From: Frankiales bacterium
Lineage (GTDB): Bacteria > Actinomycetota > Actinomycetes > Mycobacteriales > SCTD01
Assembly: GCA_025465135.1 (NCBI GenBank)
Contig: JAODNA010000048.1
Location: 1 to 49,507 of the forward strand
Length of the DNA stretch: 49,507 nucleotides
Direction: 5' to 3'
Of the stretch, positions 1 through 8,697 are shown one piece after another (positions within the stretch are counted from its first letter, which is position 1; each line of letters opens with the position of its first letter). Position numbers and translations under genes: made by a program. The notes under the pieces are model-generated. The model made no database searches, was not told the origin of the DNA, and saw only the letters and a program-made list of their open reading frames with translations.

Positions 1-785
1 CGTGGAGCCGGGGGCGGCGGGGCGGCGGCGACCGGGGCCGGGATCCCCTCGAGGGCACCGAGCAGGTCCTGGCGGCGGGCGACGTCGTCGGAGGACTCCC
101 CCAGCGACAGCAGGCCACGGTCGACGAGGCCGGAGATCGCCGAGACGACGACGTACTCGCCCCGGCCGGACAGCACGACGAGGTCGGCGACCGTGCGACG
201 GCCGTCGACCAGCGACAGCAGCGACCACTCGTCGCGGGTGATGGCGGGGTCGGCAGCGGGGGCCGGGGTCAGCGAGACCACGTCATCGGCCAGCGGCATG
301 TCGGCCTCGGCCCAGGTCTGCATGCGGCGCTGGCCCTCGGCAACGACATCCTCGACGGCAACGGTGGCACCGAGGTCGTCCGGGTCAGCCTCGTCGACGA
401 CGAAGGCGAACTCGCCCTCCGGCCAGCGCAGGAGCTCGAAGACGGCATCGGAGGCCTGCTCGGCCGCCAGCGCGCGGCCGAACTCCTCCGAGAGGGATCC
501 GGACTCGGCGAGTGCACGGGCGAGCCCGGTCGACGGGTCACGCTGCACCCGTGAGACGGCCTCGGCGAGAGCGGCGTCGTTGACCACGCCGGCGCCGACG
601 ATCCGGCGCCCGAGCGCCTGGCGCCGCACGTCGGAGCGAGCGCCCGTGACCGCGCCGTCGCGCAGGTGCACGACGCCGTGCGCGTCACCACGACGCAGGT
701 GCAGCGTCCCCGTCTTCTTCGTGTAGCTCAGGAGCTGGAAGATGTCGGGGAGGCTGAACGCGTCGAGCGTTCCTTCGAGCCTCAT
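1..785 (-). CDS. DUF4388 (PATAN-type) domain protein, 3' end cut by window edge
   Basis: 261 codons are visible and no stop is reached before the edge, so the C-terminus is missing. The ATG is followed by MRLEGTLDAFSLPDIFQLL and SYTKKTGTLHLRRG, the typical opening of DUF4388/PATAN domains, which usually sit in bacterial signalling and polarity proteins. The middle (residues about 60-190) is helical and acidic; residues about 190-240 look like a winged-helix segment (RDEWSLLSLVDGRRTV, LVDRGLLSL), and the visible end turns Pro/Ala-rich. No transmembrane segment is seen. It lies 55 nt downstream of a Roadblock/LC7 gene on the same strand, and this pairing suggests a GTPase-linked signalling module. 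That role is inference; no biochemical role is claimed. The Shine-Dalgarno sequence is weak. Confidence 0.8.
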   Translation of the reverse strand, partial: MRLEGTLDAFSLPDIFQLLSYTKKTGTLHLRRGDAHGVVHLRDGAVTGARSDVRRQALGRRIVGAGVVNDAALAEAVSRVQRDPSTGLARALAESGSLSEEFGRALAAEQASDAVFELLRWPEGEFAFVVDEADPDDLGATVAVEDVVAEGQRRMQTWAEADMPLADDVVSLTPAPAADPAITRDEWSLLSLVDGRRTVADLVVLSGRGEYVVVSAISGLVDRGLLSLGESSDDVARRQDLLGALEGIPAPVAAAPPPPAP

Positions 786-840
786 GGTGATCCGTTCGTG
801 CCGGCAGCGAATAGGTCAGGGACAGCCTGGGGGCGGACGA

Positions 841-1440
841 CTAGGACCAGGACGGGTTCTCGCCGGGCAGGACGGAGCCGGTGGGGGCGTACGACGACGA
901 CCAGCCGCCGTCCGGAGCCACCGACGGGGTGTACGCGGGCATGACGGAGGGCTCGGCGACGGCCTGGAGCACGTGCTCCGGCTGCGACGGGACGGCCTGC
1001 AGGACGGGCTCGGCGGAAACGGCCGGGGGCGCGGCCTCATGAGCGGCGTCGTCCGCGCGGAGCGCGTCGGCGACGGCGGCGGCTGCCCGGCGTACCTCGT
1101 ACAGCATCATCCCGACCTTGGCGCCCTGGGCGGCCACGGCCACGAGGACGGCCTCGTTGTCGGCGGAGACGAGGAAGACGGTGCCCGTCTCACCCTCGAT
1201 GTAGACCTGGGAGAGCTCACCACGGCCGAGGCCCTGGGCGGCGCGCTCACCGAGGGAGAGCAGCGCAGCGCTCATGGCGGCGACGCGGTCCTCGTCCATC
1301 GACGGGGGCAGTGCGGAGGCCATCGGCAGGCCGTCGAAGGACACGACCGCGGCCGCCTCGATCTCGGGCGTCTGCGCCAGCAGGGAGTGGATGGCGCGGT
1401 CCAGCCGGTCCGAACGGCTTCCGGCGTGCAGGTCCGACAT
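841..1440 (-). CDS. Roadblock/LC7 domain protein
   Basis: 199 aa. Residues about 12-125 form one Roadblock/LC7 domain (SLLAQTPEIEAAAVVSFDGL near the start, then TGTVFLVSADNEAVLVAVA), the fold that acts as a regulator or activator of small Ras-like GTPases. A Pro/Ala-rich tail of about 70 residues follows, with no known domain. I chose the ATG at 1440 because GGAAGGAG lies 6-8 nt upstream; an in-frame start 18 codons further up lacks a site. Actinomycete Roadblock proteins often sit in conservons with a histidine-kinase-like ATPase and a GTPase, but no GTPase gene is present here. The partner visible is the downstream DUF4388 gene. Confidence 0.88.
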   Translation of the reverse strand: MSDLHAGSRSDRLDRAIHSLLAQTPEIEAAAVVSFDGLPMASALPPSMDEDRVAAMSAALLSLGERAAQGLGRGELSQVYIEGETGTVFLVSADNEAVLVAVAAQGAKVGMMLYEVRRAAAAVADALRADDAAHEAAPPAVSAEPVLQAVPSQPEHVLQAVAEPSVMPAYTPSVAPDGGWSSSYAPTGSVLPGENPSWS

Positions 1441-1462
1441 GCGAGGGCTCCTTCCGCGACCA

Positions 1463-1474
1463 GCGTGCGCACGC
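1463..1474. repeat. 12-bp perfect palindrome upstream of the Roadblock gene
   Basis: GCGTGCGCACGC is its own reverse complement. It sits in the 61-nt gap between aroE and the Roadblock gene, 23 nt before the ATG. It could be an operator or chance in high-GC DNA; no regulator is indicated. Confidence 0.3.
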
Positions 1475-1501
1475 CGGTCCGATGTTGAACGCATCGGCGG
1501 A

Positions 1502-2272
1502 CTAGCCCGTTTGCTTGAGTGCCGCCCGCATCGCCTCGAGGGGTGGTTTGGATCGGGTCATCAGCTCCACCTGGGCGGCTGCCTGGTGGAGGAGCATCGC
1601 CGAACCTCCTACGACCGTCCCCCGGCAGGAGGACGCGAGCGCGGTGGGCCAGGGGTCATAGACCACGTCGAGCAGGATCGGCAGATCCGCGACGTAGGGC
1701 GCGAATCCGTCAGCGGCGCCGGGAGGGACGGTCGAGATGAGGAGCTCGGCGCCGGCCAGCACGGCGGGGTCCCACCCGCTGACGACCGGGACGACGCCCA
1801 GTCTCGCGGCCGCCGCCAGCGTCGCGTCCGCCGGCGACCGCACGACCAGGCTCGGCTTGTAGCAGCCCAGCCGTGCCAGCGCGGCCAGGGCCGATCGGGC
1901 GGTCGCACCGCCGCCGAGGACGACGGCGCGCGCCACCTTGCTGACCCCGGCCTCCGCGAGGGCCCCCACGATCCCGGCGACGTCGGTGTTCTCCCCGTGG
2001 CGGTCCGGCAGCAGGACGGTGTTGGCCGCCGACACCTGCTCGACGAGGCCGGAGGCCGACTCGAGCAGGGGCAGCACGGCCTCCTTCAGCGGCATCGTCA
2101 GGGACAGGCCCGCCCAGGTGTCGTCGAGCCCGTCGAGGAAGTCGGGCAGCTCGGCGGCCGTCACCTCGATAGCGTCGTAGGTCCAGTCGATGCCGAGCGC
2201 GGCGTAGGCCGCCCGGTGCAGCGCGGGCGACAGCGAGTGAGCGACCGGCGAGCCCAGGACGGCCGCTCTCAG
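1502..2272 (-). CDS. aroE: shikimate dehydrogenase, probable CTG start
   Basis: 256 aa. Reduces 3-dehydroshikimate to shikimate with NADPH in the shikimate pathway. Visible marks are the shikimate-binding GSPVAHSLSP near the N-terminus, SLTMPLK with the catalytic lysine, NTDVAG, and the nucleotide loop GGGATARS (usually GAGGASR, so slightly changed). The obvious GTG at 2164 would remove the first 36 residues, including the substrate-binding SHSLSP segment, so it cannot be the start. The family reading frame continues upstream to LRAAVLGSP; the codon where Met is expected is CTG (2272-2270). It overlaps the mltG stop as CTGA and has GAGGGG 7 nt upstream. No ATG, GTG or TTG is available in frame at that point. 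Translational coupling to mltG is likely. Confidence 0.85.
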   Translation of the reverse strand: MRAAVLGSPVAHSLSPALHRAAYAALGIDWTYDAIEVTAAELPDFLDGLDDTWAGLSLTMPLKEAVLPLLESASGLVEQVSAANTVLLPDRHGENTDVAGIVGALAEAGVSKVARAVVLGGGATARSALAALARLGCYKPSLVVRSPADATLAAAARLGVVPVVSGWDPAVLAGAELLISTVPPGAADGFAPYVADLPILLDVVYDPWPTALASSCRGTVVGGSAMLLHQAAAQVELMTRSKPPLEAMRAALKQTG

Positions 2273-3363
2273 AAGATCCCCTCGGCCTTGGACTTGGCCA
2301 CCTGGCGCAGGAACTCCTGGTAGCTCGACGTGAACAGCTGGTGGCCGTCCTTGTCGGCGAGCACGTAGTACAGCCAGTCCCCCGGCGCCGGGTTGAGCGC
2401 CCCCTCGAGGGCCGCGTCGCCAGGAGACGCGATGGGCGTGGGCGGCAGACCGGCATGGAGCCGCGTGTTGTAGGGCGTGTCCTTGGCGAGCTCGGAGGCG
2501 TGCAGCACCCCGGAGGTGCGGCCGAGCCCGTAGAGGATCGCCGCGTCGATCCCGAGCGTCATGTGCTTCGCGAGGCGGTTGTAGACGACCCGGGAGACCT
2601 TGGGGTACTCCTCCTGCAGCCGGCTCTCGCGCTCGATCAGGCTGGCGACGGTGACCACCTGGTACGGCGTGAGGCCGAGCGCCTTCGAGCGCTGGACGAG
2701 CCCGTTGGCCGCCGCGGACTCCTCGAAGCGCTGCACCATCATCGTGAGGACCTCGACGGCGCCCGTCCCCGGCTGGATGTCGTAGGTCGCCGGGAAGAGG
2801 AATCCCTCGAGGTGGCCGCCGGCGTAGGCGGGGAGGCCGAGTGCGGCCGGGTTGCCGGCCGCCTGCTTGAGGTCCGCCAGGGGCACCTCGGTGTTCTTCG
2901 CGATGAGGGCGAGCGTCTGGTTCTCGGTCGAGCCCTCCGGGATGGTCACGTGGCCGAGCAGCCGTGCGTTCGGGTCGAGCAGCAGGGCGAGCGCGCTGGC
3001 CGCGCTCATGTGCACGTGCAGCTGGTAGAAGCCGGGCTGCAGCGACGACGCCTTGCTGTTGCCGTTGGCGGCCTTGCGGAACGCGGCGGCGCTCTTGACG
3101 ATCCCCATGTCGGCGAGACGGGTGGCCAGTCGGTAGGCCGACTCTCCGGGCTTGACCTGTACGACCGCACGCCCCGACCCCGAGCCGCTGTAGTCGGGCG
3201 CCGACTGGAAGTGGCTGCGAAGCCGACCGACGCCGTACGCCGCGGTGACCGTCAGCGCGACCACGATGACGAGCACGACGACGACTCCGAGGACCCTCGG
3301 CGCCTTCCGCTTCTGGCGGCGGGACGCACGCGGGACGGGGGTCTCGTCGAGCAGGTCGGTCAC
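2269..3363 (-). CDS. mltG: endolytic transglycosylase MltG (YceG-like)
   Basis: 364 aa. Cleaves nascent peptidoglycan strands and is thought to set glycan length. A basic cytoplasmic tail (RRQKRK) is followed by one membrane segment at about residues 26-48, a LysM-like part and the YceG domain. ASLIERESRL at about residue 243 carries the conserved catalytic glutamate. The start is uncertain. GTG at 3363 directly abuts a GGAGGT, which is too close for normal initiation; a CTG three codons later would have ideal spacing, as in the downstream aroE. The gene begins 10 nt after ruvX, and the order alaS-ruvX-mltG-aroE is the usual actinobacterial one. The N-terminus could be a few residues different. 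Confidence 0.9.
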   Translation of the reverse strand: MTDLLDETPVPRASRRQKRKAPRVLGVVVVLVIVVALTVTAAYGVGRLRSHFQSAPDYSGSGSGRAVVQVKPGESAYRLATRLADMGIVKSAAAFRKAANGNSKASSLQPGFYQLHVHMSAASALALLLDPNARLLGHVTIPEGSTENQTLALIAKNTEVPLADLKQAAGNPAALGLPAYAGGHLEGFLFPATYDIQPGTGAVEVLTMMVQRFEESAAANGLVQRSKALGLTPYQVVTVASLIERESRLQEEYPKVSRVVYNRLAKHMTLGIDAAILYGLGRTSGVLHASELAKDTPYNTRLHAGLPPTPIASPGDAALEGALNPAPGDWLYYVLADKDGHQLFTSSYQEFLRQVAKSKAEGIF

Positions 3364-3373
3364 ACCTCCGACC

Positions 3374-3787
3374 CTACCCAGCGCGGTCGAGGAACCCCTG
3401 CAGGAGTGCCACCGCGGCGGCCTGGTCGACGACCGCGCGCGAGGCCCTCGTCGAACGACCCGCGGCTCGGAGGGCGGCGGTCGCGCTGACGGTCGTGAGC
3501 CGTTCGTCGACGAGCTCGACCGGCACCTCGACAAGGGCGCGCAGCTGGTCGGCCCAGGCCCGTGCCATGTCCGCGGAGGCCGACTCCGCGCGGCCGGAGA
3601 GCGATGTCGGCAAGCCGACGATGACCAGGACGGCGTCCCGGTCGGCAACCAGGGCTGCAACGCGCTGGTGCCCGGGGGCAGCCACCGTCTCGACCGGCGA
3701 GGCAAGGATCCGCCGCGGGTCCGAGGCCGCGACCCCGACCCGCACCGTCCCGACGTCCACGGCCAGCACGACTCCGGGAGGGGCCAT
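3374..3787 (-). CDS. ruvX: Holliday junction resolvase-like RuvX/YqgF
   Basis: 137 aa. RNase H-like fold protein of the YqgF family, linked to Holliday-junction resolution and to rRNA processing. The N-terminal LAVDVGTVRVGVAASDP holds the first catalytic aspartate and VELVDERLTT the central glutamate region; the length matches the family. Start ATG at 3787; a GTG one codon upstream is also possible. Neither has a clear Shine-Dalgarno sequence, and a 50-nt hairpin lies just upstream, so translation may depend on the alaS transcript being processed there. Confidence 0.93.
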   Translation of the reverse strand: MAPPGVVLAVDVGTVRVGVAASDPRRILASPVETVAAPGHQRVAALVADRDAVLVIVGLPTSLSGRAESASADMARAWADQLRALVEVPVELVDERLTTVSATAALRAAGRSTRASRAVVDQAAAVALLQGFLDRAG

Positions 3788-3796
3788 CACGAGCTG

Positions 3797-3846
3797 TGGC
3801 GACCTGGGCGGGCGACACGCCGGCGTGTCGGACGCTCAGGTCGCCA
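3797..3846. repeat. 50-nt inverted repeat (hairpin) between alaS and ruvX
   Basis: Outer arms TGGCGACCTG (3797-3806) and CAGGTCGCCA (3837-3846) are perfect. The centre is a 16-bp perfect palindrome, GACACGCCGGCGTGTC (3814-3829), with several further pairs between. There is no T-run after it in the direction of transcription. It could be a U-less terminator/attenuator or an RNase processing site separating alaS from ruvX-mltG-aroE. Confidence 0.75.
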
Positions 3847-3863
3847 CTGGTGCGGCGAGGGGA

Positions 3864-6533
3864 TCAGGAGGTCGCCACCCGGCCGACGAGGTGCTCGGCC
3901 CGGGCCAGCGCCTCGGGGATCCCGGCGGGGTTGGTCCCGCCGCCCTGCGCGACGTCGTCCTTGCCGCCGCCCTTCCCGTCGACGGCAGCAGCGGCCTCAC
4001 GGAGGATGTCGTTGGCCGAGAGGCCGCGGGCCCGGCCCGCGTCGTTGACGGCTGCGACGAGCGTGGCCCGGTCGCCCCCCGACGCGACGAGCACGGCACC
4101 GGCGCGATCCGCGGCCAGCCGCCCGCGGATGTCGAGCGCGAGACCGCGCACGAGATCTCCGGGTGTGCCCGCCGGCGCCTCGACGCCGACGTAGGCGACC
4201 CCGAAGACGTCCTTGGCCGCCGCCGCGAACGACGCCGCCTGCTGCAGCACGGCGCCCGCGCGCAGCTGGTCGAGCTCCTTCTCCACCTCGCGCAGGCGCG
4301 CGATCGTCGCCGCGACACGATCGGGGACCTCGTCGCTGGGCACCTTGAAGGTCGCGGCGAGCTGCGCGAGCAGCACGTGCTCGCGGGCGAGGTAGGAGTA
4401 GGCGTCGAGGCCGACAAGTCCCTCGACCCGTCGTACGCCCGCGCCGATCGACGCCTCGCTGAGGAGCTTGACCATCCCGAGCTGCCCCGACCGGGCCGCG
4501 TGCGTGCCGCCGCAGAGCTCGCGGGCGTAGTCGCCGACCTCGACGACCCGGACGGAGTCGCCGTACTTCTCACCGAACAGCGCCATCGCGCCGATCCGCC
4601 GCGCCTCGTCCTGCGTCGTCACGAAGGCGCGGACCTCGAGGTCGGCCAGGGCGATCTCGTTGATCTCCTGCTCGACGTCGGCCAGGGCGGAGGCAGGGAC
4701 GGCACCGGGCGAGTGGAAGTCGAAGCGGAACCGGCCGGGGGCGTTGTAGGACCCGGCCTGCGTCGCCTGCTCCCCCAGCGCGGCACGAAAGGCCTTGTGC
4801 ACCAGGTGGGTTGCCGTGTGGGCGCGCGAGACGGACCGACGCCGCTCGACATCGACGGCGGCCAGACCCGCCGCACCGACGCGTAGCTCGCCACTCACGA
4901 CACGGGCCCGGTGCACGACGAGGTCGGGCAGGGTGCGCTGGACGTCGTGGACCTCCAGCTCGGTGCCGTCGGCGAGCACGATCCGCCCCCAGTCGGCCTC
5001 CTGACCGCCGGCCTCGGCGTAGAACGGGGTGCGGTCGAGGACGACCTCCACGGTCGAACCCGCACCAGCAGCCGGCGCGACGACACCGTCCAGCAGCAGG
5101 CCGCGGACGCTGACCTCCGAGCGCACCTCCGCGTAGCCGCTGAACGCGCTGGGCCCGGTGGCATCGAGCAGCGACCGGTAGACCGAGACATCGACCCCGC
5201 CGGTCTTCTTCTCCCTCGCGTCCTGCTTCCCCTTGCGCCGCTGGTCGTCCATCAGCGCGCGGAAGCCGGCCTCGTCGACGGTGAGGCCCTGCTCGGCCGC
5301 CATCTCGAGGGTCAGGTCGATCGGGAAGCCGTAGGTGTCGTGCAGCTGGAAGGCGGAAGCGCCGGACAGCACGCCGCCGGACGCACGCGCCGCAGGCACG
5401 GCCTGGTCGAAGATGGACGCGCCCTTCGTGATGGTCTCGAGGAACGACCCCTCCTCCGCCACCGCGACGGCGCGGATCCGGTCGGCGTCGGTCACGAGGT
5501 TGGGGTACTGCGGGCCCATCGCGTCGAGGGCCGAGTCGATGAGGGCGCGCATCGACGGGTCGAGGGCCCCCATGAGGCGCATCGCCCGCGTCGTACGCCG
5601 AAGGATGCGGCGCAGCACGTAGCCCCGACCCTCGTTGCCGGGGTTGACCCCGTCGCCGATGAGCATCGCGGCGGTGCGCGCGTGGTCGGCCACGACGCGC
5701 AGCCGGACGTCGTTGGTCCGGTCCGCGCCATAGGTGACGCCCGCGAGCGATGCGCCCGTGTCGAGGATGGCCCGCGAGGTGTCGATCTCGTAGAGGTTGT
5801 CAACGCCTTGCAGGACCGTGGCCATCCGCTCGATGCCCATGCCCGTGTCGATGCTCGGCCTCGGTAGCGGCCCGAGGATCGGGAAGCTCTCCTTGTCACC
5901 GCCGGGCCCGCGCTCGAACTGCATGAAGACGAGGTTCCAGACCTCGAGGTAGCGCTCGGTGTTGACGGCGGGGCCGCCTTCGGCGCCGTACGACGGTCCG
6001 CGGTCGAAGAAGATCTCGGAGTCGGGTCCGCACGGCCCCGCGACGCCCATGTGCCAGTAGTTGTCGACCATGCCGAGCCGCTGGATGCGCTCCAGCGGGA
6101 AGCCGACGAGCTTCTGCCACAGCTCGACCGCCTCGTCGTCGTCCTTGTAGACGGTGACCCAGAGCTTGTCCTCGGGAAGGCCGTAGCCGCCGTCCGCGAC
6201 GCTCTTCGTCAGCAGCTCCCACGCGAGCGGGATCGCGCCTTCCTTGAAGTAGTCGCCGAACGAGAAGTTGCCCGCCATCTGGAAGAACGAGCCGTGCCGC
6301 GTCGTCTTGCCGACCTCCTCGATGTCGAGGGTGCGGACGCACTTCTGCACGCTGGCCGCGCGCGGCCAGGGCGCCGGCACCTCGCCGAGGAAGTACGGCT
6401 TGAACGGCACCATGCCGGCGTTGACGAGCAGCAGGGTCGGGTCGTCGGAGATCAGCGACGCGGACGGCACGATCGTGTGGTGGCGGGCCGCGAAGTGCTC
6501 GAGGAACCGCGTGTGGATGTCGGCGGACCTCAT
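3864..6533 (-). CDS. alaS: alanine--tRNA ligase
   Basis: 889 aa, full length. Charges tRNA-Ala and edits mischarged Ser/Gly. The aminoacylation domain opens with [14 protein letters not shown] and contains the class II segments around FKPYFLGE and [10 protein letters not shown]. The editing domain carries HTATH near residue 573 and CGGTH near residue 672, which bind zinc; the C-terminal DHHA1-type segment ends the protein. It starts 2 nt after the DUF6167 stop. The position downstream of rarA-DUF948-DUF6167 and upstream of ruvX is the standard actinobacterial arrangement. Confidence 0.98.
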   Translation of the reverse strand: MRSADIHTRFLEHFAARHHTIVPSASLISDDPTLLLVNAGMVPFKPYFLGEVPAPWPRAASVQKCVRTLDIEEVGKTTRHGSFFQMAGNFSFGDYFKEGAIPLAWELLTKSVADGGYGLPEDKLWVTVYKDDDEAVELWQKLVGFPLERIQRLGMVDNYWHMGVAGPCGPDSEIFFDRGPSYGAEGGPAVNTERYLEVWNLVFMQFERGPGGDKESFPILGPLPRPSIDTGMGIERMATVLQGVDNLYEIDTSRAILDTGASLAGVTYGADRTNDVRLRVVADHARTAAMLIGDGVNPGNEGRGYVLRRILRRTTRAMRLMGALDPSMRALIDSALDAMGPQYPNLVTDADRIRAVAVAEEGSFLETITKGASIFDQAVPAARASGGVLSGASAFQLHDTYGFPIDLTLEMAAEQGLTVDEAGFRALMDDQRRKGKQDAREKKTGGVDVSVYRSLLDATGPSAFSGYAEVRSEVSVRGLLLDGVVAPAAGAGSTVEVVLDRTPFYAEAGGQEADWGRIVLADGTELEVHDVQRTLPDLVVHRARVVSGELRVGAAGLAAVDVERRRSVSRAHTATHLVHKAFRAALGEQATQAGSYNAPGRFRFDFHSPGAVPASALADVEQEINEIALADLEVRAFVTTQDEARRIGAMALFGEKYGDSVRVVEVGDYARELCGGTHAARSGQLGMVKLLSEASIGAGVRRVEGLVGLDAYSYLAREHVLLAQLAATFKVPSDEVPDRVAATIARLREVEKELDQLRAGAVLQQAASFAAAAKDVFGVAYVGVEAPAGTPGDLVRGLALDIRGRLAADRAGAVLVASGGDRATLVAAVNDAGRARGLSANDILREAAAAVDGKGGGKDDVAQGGGTNPAGIPEALARAEHLVGRVATS

Positions 6534-6535
6534 GA

Positions 6536-6784
6536 CTAGCTGTCCACGACGTCATGCCGGCCGTCGAGGCCGAGGTCGCTGCGCAGCTGGTCCTCGCGCT
6601 CCGCCATGCCGTCACGCACGTTCTCGCCGAAGTCGCGGATCGCGTCACCGAGGCCGCCGAGCGCACCGGTCAGGGACGACTGCATCCCGGCCGGCGTGAG
6701 CTTCTTCGCGGCCTGCGAGGCCTTGCGGACGACGAGGATCCCCACGGTCGCACCGAGCGCGATGTAGAACATCCGCCGGGTCAT
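6536..6784 (-). CDS. DUF6167-type small membrane protein
   Basis: 82 aa. Opens with [21 protein letters not shown], one membrane-spanning segment at about residues 5-20, followed by an amphipathic helical part ([23 protein letters not shown]) and an acidic tail. I match it to the actinobacterial DUF6167 family by length, sequence style and its place directly before alaS; function is unknown. Its ATG overlaps the stop of the DUF948 gene (ATGA), so the two are probably translationally coupled. Confidence 0.8.
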   Translation of the reverse strand: MTRRMFYIALGATVGILVVRKASQAAKKLTPAGMQSSLTGALGGLGDAIRDFGENVRDGMAEREDQLRSDLGLDGRHDVVDS

Positions 6785-7182
6785 CGCCGGTTGGCCTTGC
6801 GCTCGGCCTTGATGCGCTTCTCGATCTGGTCGTGCTCCTTCTTGCTGGCCGCGCGGCGCACGCCGTACGAGAACGCAGCGACCTTGACCACCGGGCTGCC
6901 GAGCGTCGCGGCGAACAGCGAGGTGAGGGCCGAGACGTTGCCGGTCATCGACTGCACGTTGGCGGTGATCGCGTCGACGCGGACGAGCTCCTCGTTGACG
7001 TGGGTCACGGTGCCGGTGACCTCCGTCAGCAGCGGCACGGTCTTGTCGGTGATGCCTGCGACGAGCTTCTGCGTCTCGGTCAGCACCTTGCCGAGCTTGA
7101 TCAGCACGAGGCCGAGGAAGAGCACGAGCACGACGAAGGCGATCGCGAAGATCAGGCCTACGACGTCACCGGCTGAGATCAC
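6781..7182 (-). CDS. DUF948 domain protein
   Basis: 133 aa. One N-terminal membrane segment (residues about 6-28, [19 protein letters not shown]), then a DUF948-like helical stretch with repeated [15 protein letters not shown] and [11 protein letters not shown] heptad patterns, ending in a basic tail ([12 protein letters not shown]). DUF948 proteins resemble chemotaxis-receptor or coiled-coil membrane proteins; function is unknown. I chose GTG at 7182 because AAGGAG lies 6 nt upstream and the codon overlaps the rarA stop as GTGA. Confidence 0.87.
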   Translation of the reverse strand: MISAGDVVGLIFAIAFVVLVLFLGLVLIKLGKVLTETQKLVAGITDKTVPLLTEVTGTVTHVNEELVRVDAITANVQSMTGNVSALTSLFAATLGSPVVKVAAFSYGVRRAASKKEHDQIEKRIKAERKANRR

Positions 7183-8603
7183 TGCTGCTCCTTGTCGATG
7201 GAGCGGAGCTCCTCGGGTGTGGGTGGGGCGGGCTTGCACCTGGGACGGAAGCCGGAAGCGGCATCCTCGGGGACCACCGTGCGGTCACCACGCAGCACCT
7301 CGCGCAGCCCCGCGAGGCGCTCACCGACGACCCGCTCGACTCCCAGGTCACTGGGCGAGTAGTACTCCCGCCCCGCGACCGGGTCGGGCGCGTACTGCTG
7401 CGCCACGACCCGTCCCGGGAAGTCGTGAGGGTATCGGTAACCGCCCGGAGACCCGTGACCGATTTTCTTGGCACCTGCGTAGTGGCTGTCCCGGAGGTAC
7501 GGCGGCACCGTCCCGGTCCGCCCCGAGCGGATGTCGGTGAGGGCGGTGTCGACCGCTGCCAGGACGGCGTTGCTCTTGGGCGCGAGGGACAGGTGGACGA
7601 CGGCCTGGGCCAGGTTGATGCGCGCCTCCGGCATGCCGATCAGCTCAAGGGCCTGGGCCGCGGCCACCGCGGCCTGCAGGCTGCTCGGGTCGGCCATGCC
7701 GATGTCCTCGCTCGCGCTGACGACCAGCCGGCGGGCGATGAACCGGGGGTCCTCGCCCGCCTCGACCATGCGGGCGAAGTAGTGCATGGCGGCGTCGACG
7801 TCGGAGCCCCGGATGCTCTTGATGAACGCGCTGATGACGTCGTAGTGCTGGTCGCCGTCGCGGTCGTAGCGGACCGCGGCCTTGTCGACGGCCTGCTCGA
7901 GCAGCGCGAGCGAGACGTGGTCGGCCGCCCCCGCAGCCGCCTCGAGCGCCGTCAGGCTCCGCCGGGCGTCGCCCCCGGCGAGCCGGACCAGGTGGTCCTC
8001 GGCGTCGGGGTCGAGCGTGACCTTGCCGCCGAGTCCCCGGTCGGGGTCGTCGAGCGCCCGTCGTACCAGGGTCCGGATGTCGTCGTCGGTCAGCGGCTCC
8101 AGCGTCAGCAGCAGGCTCCGGCTGAGCAGCGGGCTGATGATGCTGAAGAACGGGTTCTCCGTCGTGGCGGCGACGAGCGTCACCCAGCGGTTCTCGACCG
8201 CCGGGAGGAGGGCGTCCTGCTGGGTCTTGGAGAAGCGGTGCACCTCGTCGACGAACAGCACCGTCTGGGCACCGGTCTCCCCCAGTGCGCGCTTAGCCTC
8301 GTCGACGACCTGGCGGACGTCCTTGACCCCTGCCGTGACCGCCGACAGCTCCCGGAACCGCCGGGAGCTGGTCTTGGCGATGAGCATCGCGAGGGTCGTC
8401 TTGCCGGTCCCGGGTGGTCCCCACAGGATCACGCTGAGCGGGGCGTCGCCCTCCACCAGCCGGCGCAGCGGTGCCGTCGGCCCGAGCAGGTGCTGCTGAC
8501 CGACGACCTCGTCGAGGGTCCGCGGCCGCATCCGGACAGCGAGCGGGGCGACCCGCTCCGCGGCGGCACGCTCGCCGGCGTCGAAGAGCGTCTCGCCGGT
8601 CAT
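7179..8603 (-). CDS. rarA: replication-associated recombination protein A (RarA/MgsA)
   Basis: 474 aa. AAA+ clamp-loader-like ATPase that acts at stalled replication forks. Walker [10 protein letters not shown] is near residue 60, Walker B FVDEVHRF near 115, and sensor 1 ATTENP follows; the tetramerisation/C-terminal part includes RYPHDFPG and the usual YYSPSDLG. The ATG at 8603 is preceded by TAGGGT ending 8 nt upstream and no Shine-Dalgarno sequence, so the mRNA may be leaderless. The last codons overlap the DUF948 start (GTGA). The first part (residues 1-35) is the variable family N-terminus. Confidence 0.95.
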   Translation of the reverse strand: MTGETLFDAGERAAAERVAPLAVRMRPRTLDEVVGQQHLLGPTAPLRRLVEGDAPLSVILWGPPGTGKTTLAMLIAKTSSRRFRELSAVTAGVKDVRQVVDEAKRALGETGAQTVLFVDEVHRFSKTQQDALLPAVENRWVTLVAATTENPFFSIISPLLSRSLLLTLEPLTDDDIRTLVRRALDDPDRGLGGKVTLDPDAEDHLVRLAGGDARRSLTALEAAAGAADHVSLALLEQAVDKAAVRYDRDGDQHYDVISAFIKSIRGSDVDAAMHYFARMVEAGEDPRFIARRLVVSASEDIGMADPSSLQAAVAAAQALELIGMPEARINLAQAVVHLSLAPKSNAVLAAVDTALTDIRSGRTGTVPPYLRDSHYAGAKKIGHGSPGGYRYPHDFPGRVVAQQYAPDPVAGREYYSPSDLGVERVVGERLAGLREVLRGDRTVVPEDAASGFRPRCKPAPPTPEELRSIDKEQQ

Positions 8604-8611
8604 GAGGGCCA

Positions 8612-8617
8612 ACCCTA
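8612..8617 (-). promoter_or_regulatory. -10 box of rarA (TAGGGT), probable leaderless start
   Basis: TAGGGT on the minus strand ends 8 nt before the rarA ATG, which places the transcription start at or next to the A of the ATG. The -35 region has no clear TTGAC-like element. Confidence 0.5.
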
Positions 8618-8697
8618 GTGTGGGCCCGCGCCGCGGGCAGGACATCGCACGCCCGCGGCGAAGAGGTAGGAACTGCCCCAAATCGGAAGGTACCGCC

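Noticed and set aside
841-1494. Roadblock gene from the upstream start at 1494
   Set aside because: The 18 extra residues are Arg-rich with no ribosome site, while the ATG at 1440 has GGAAGGAG.
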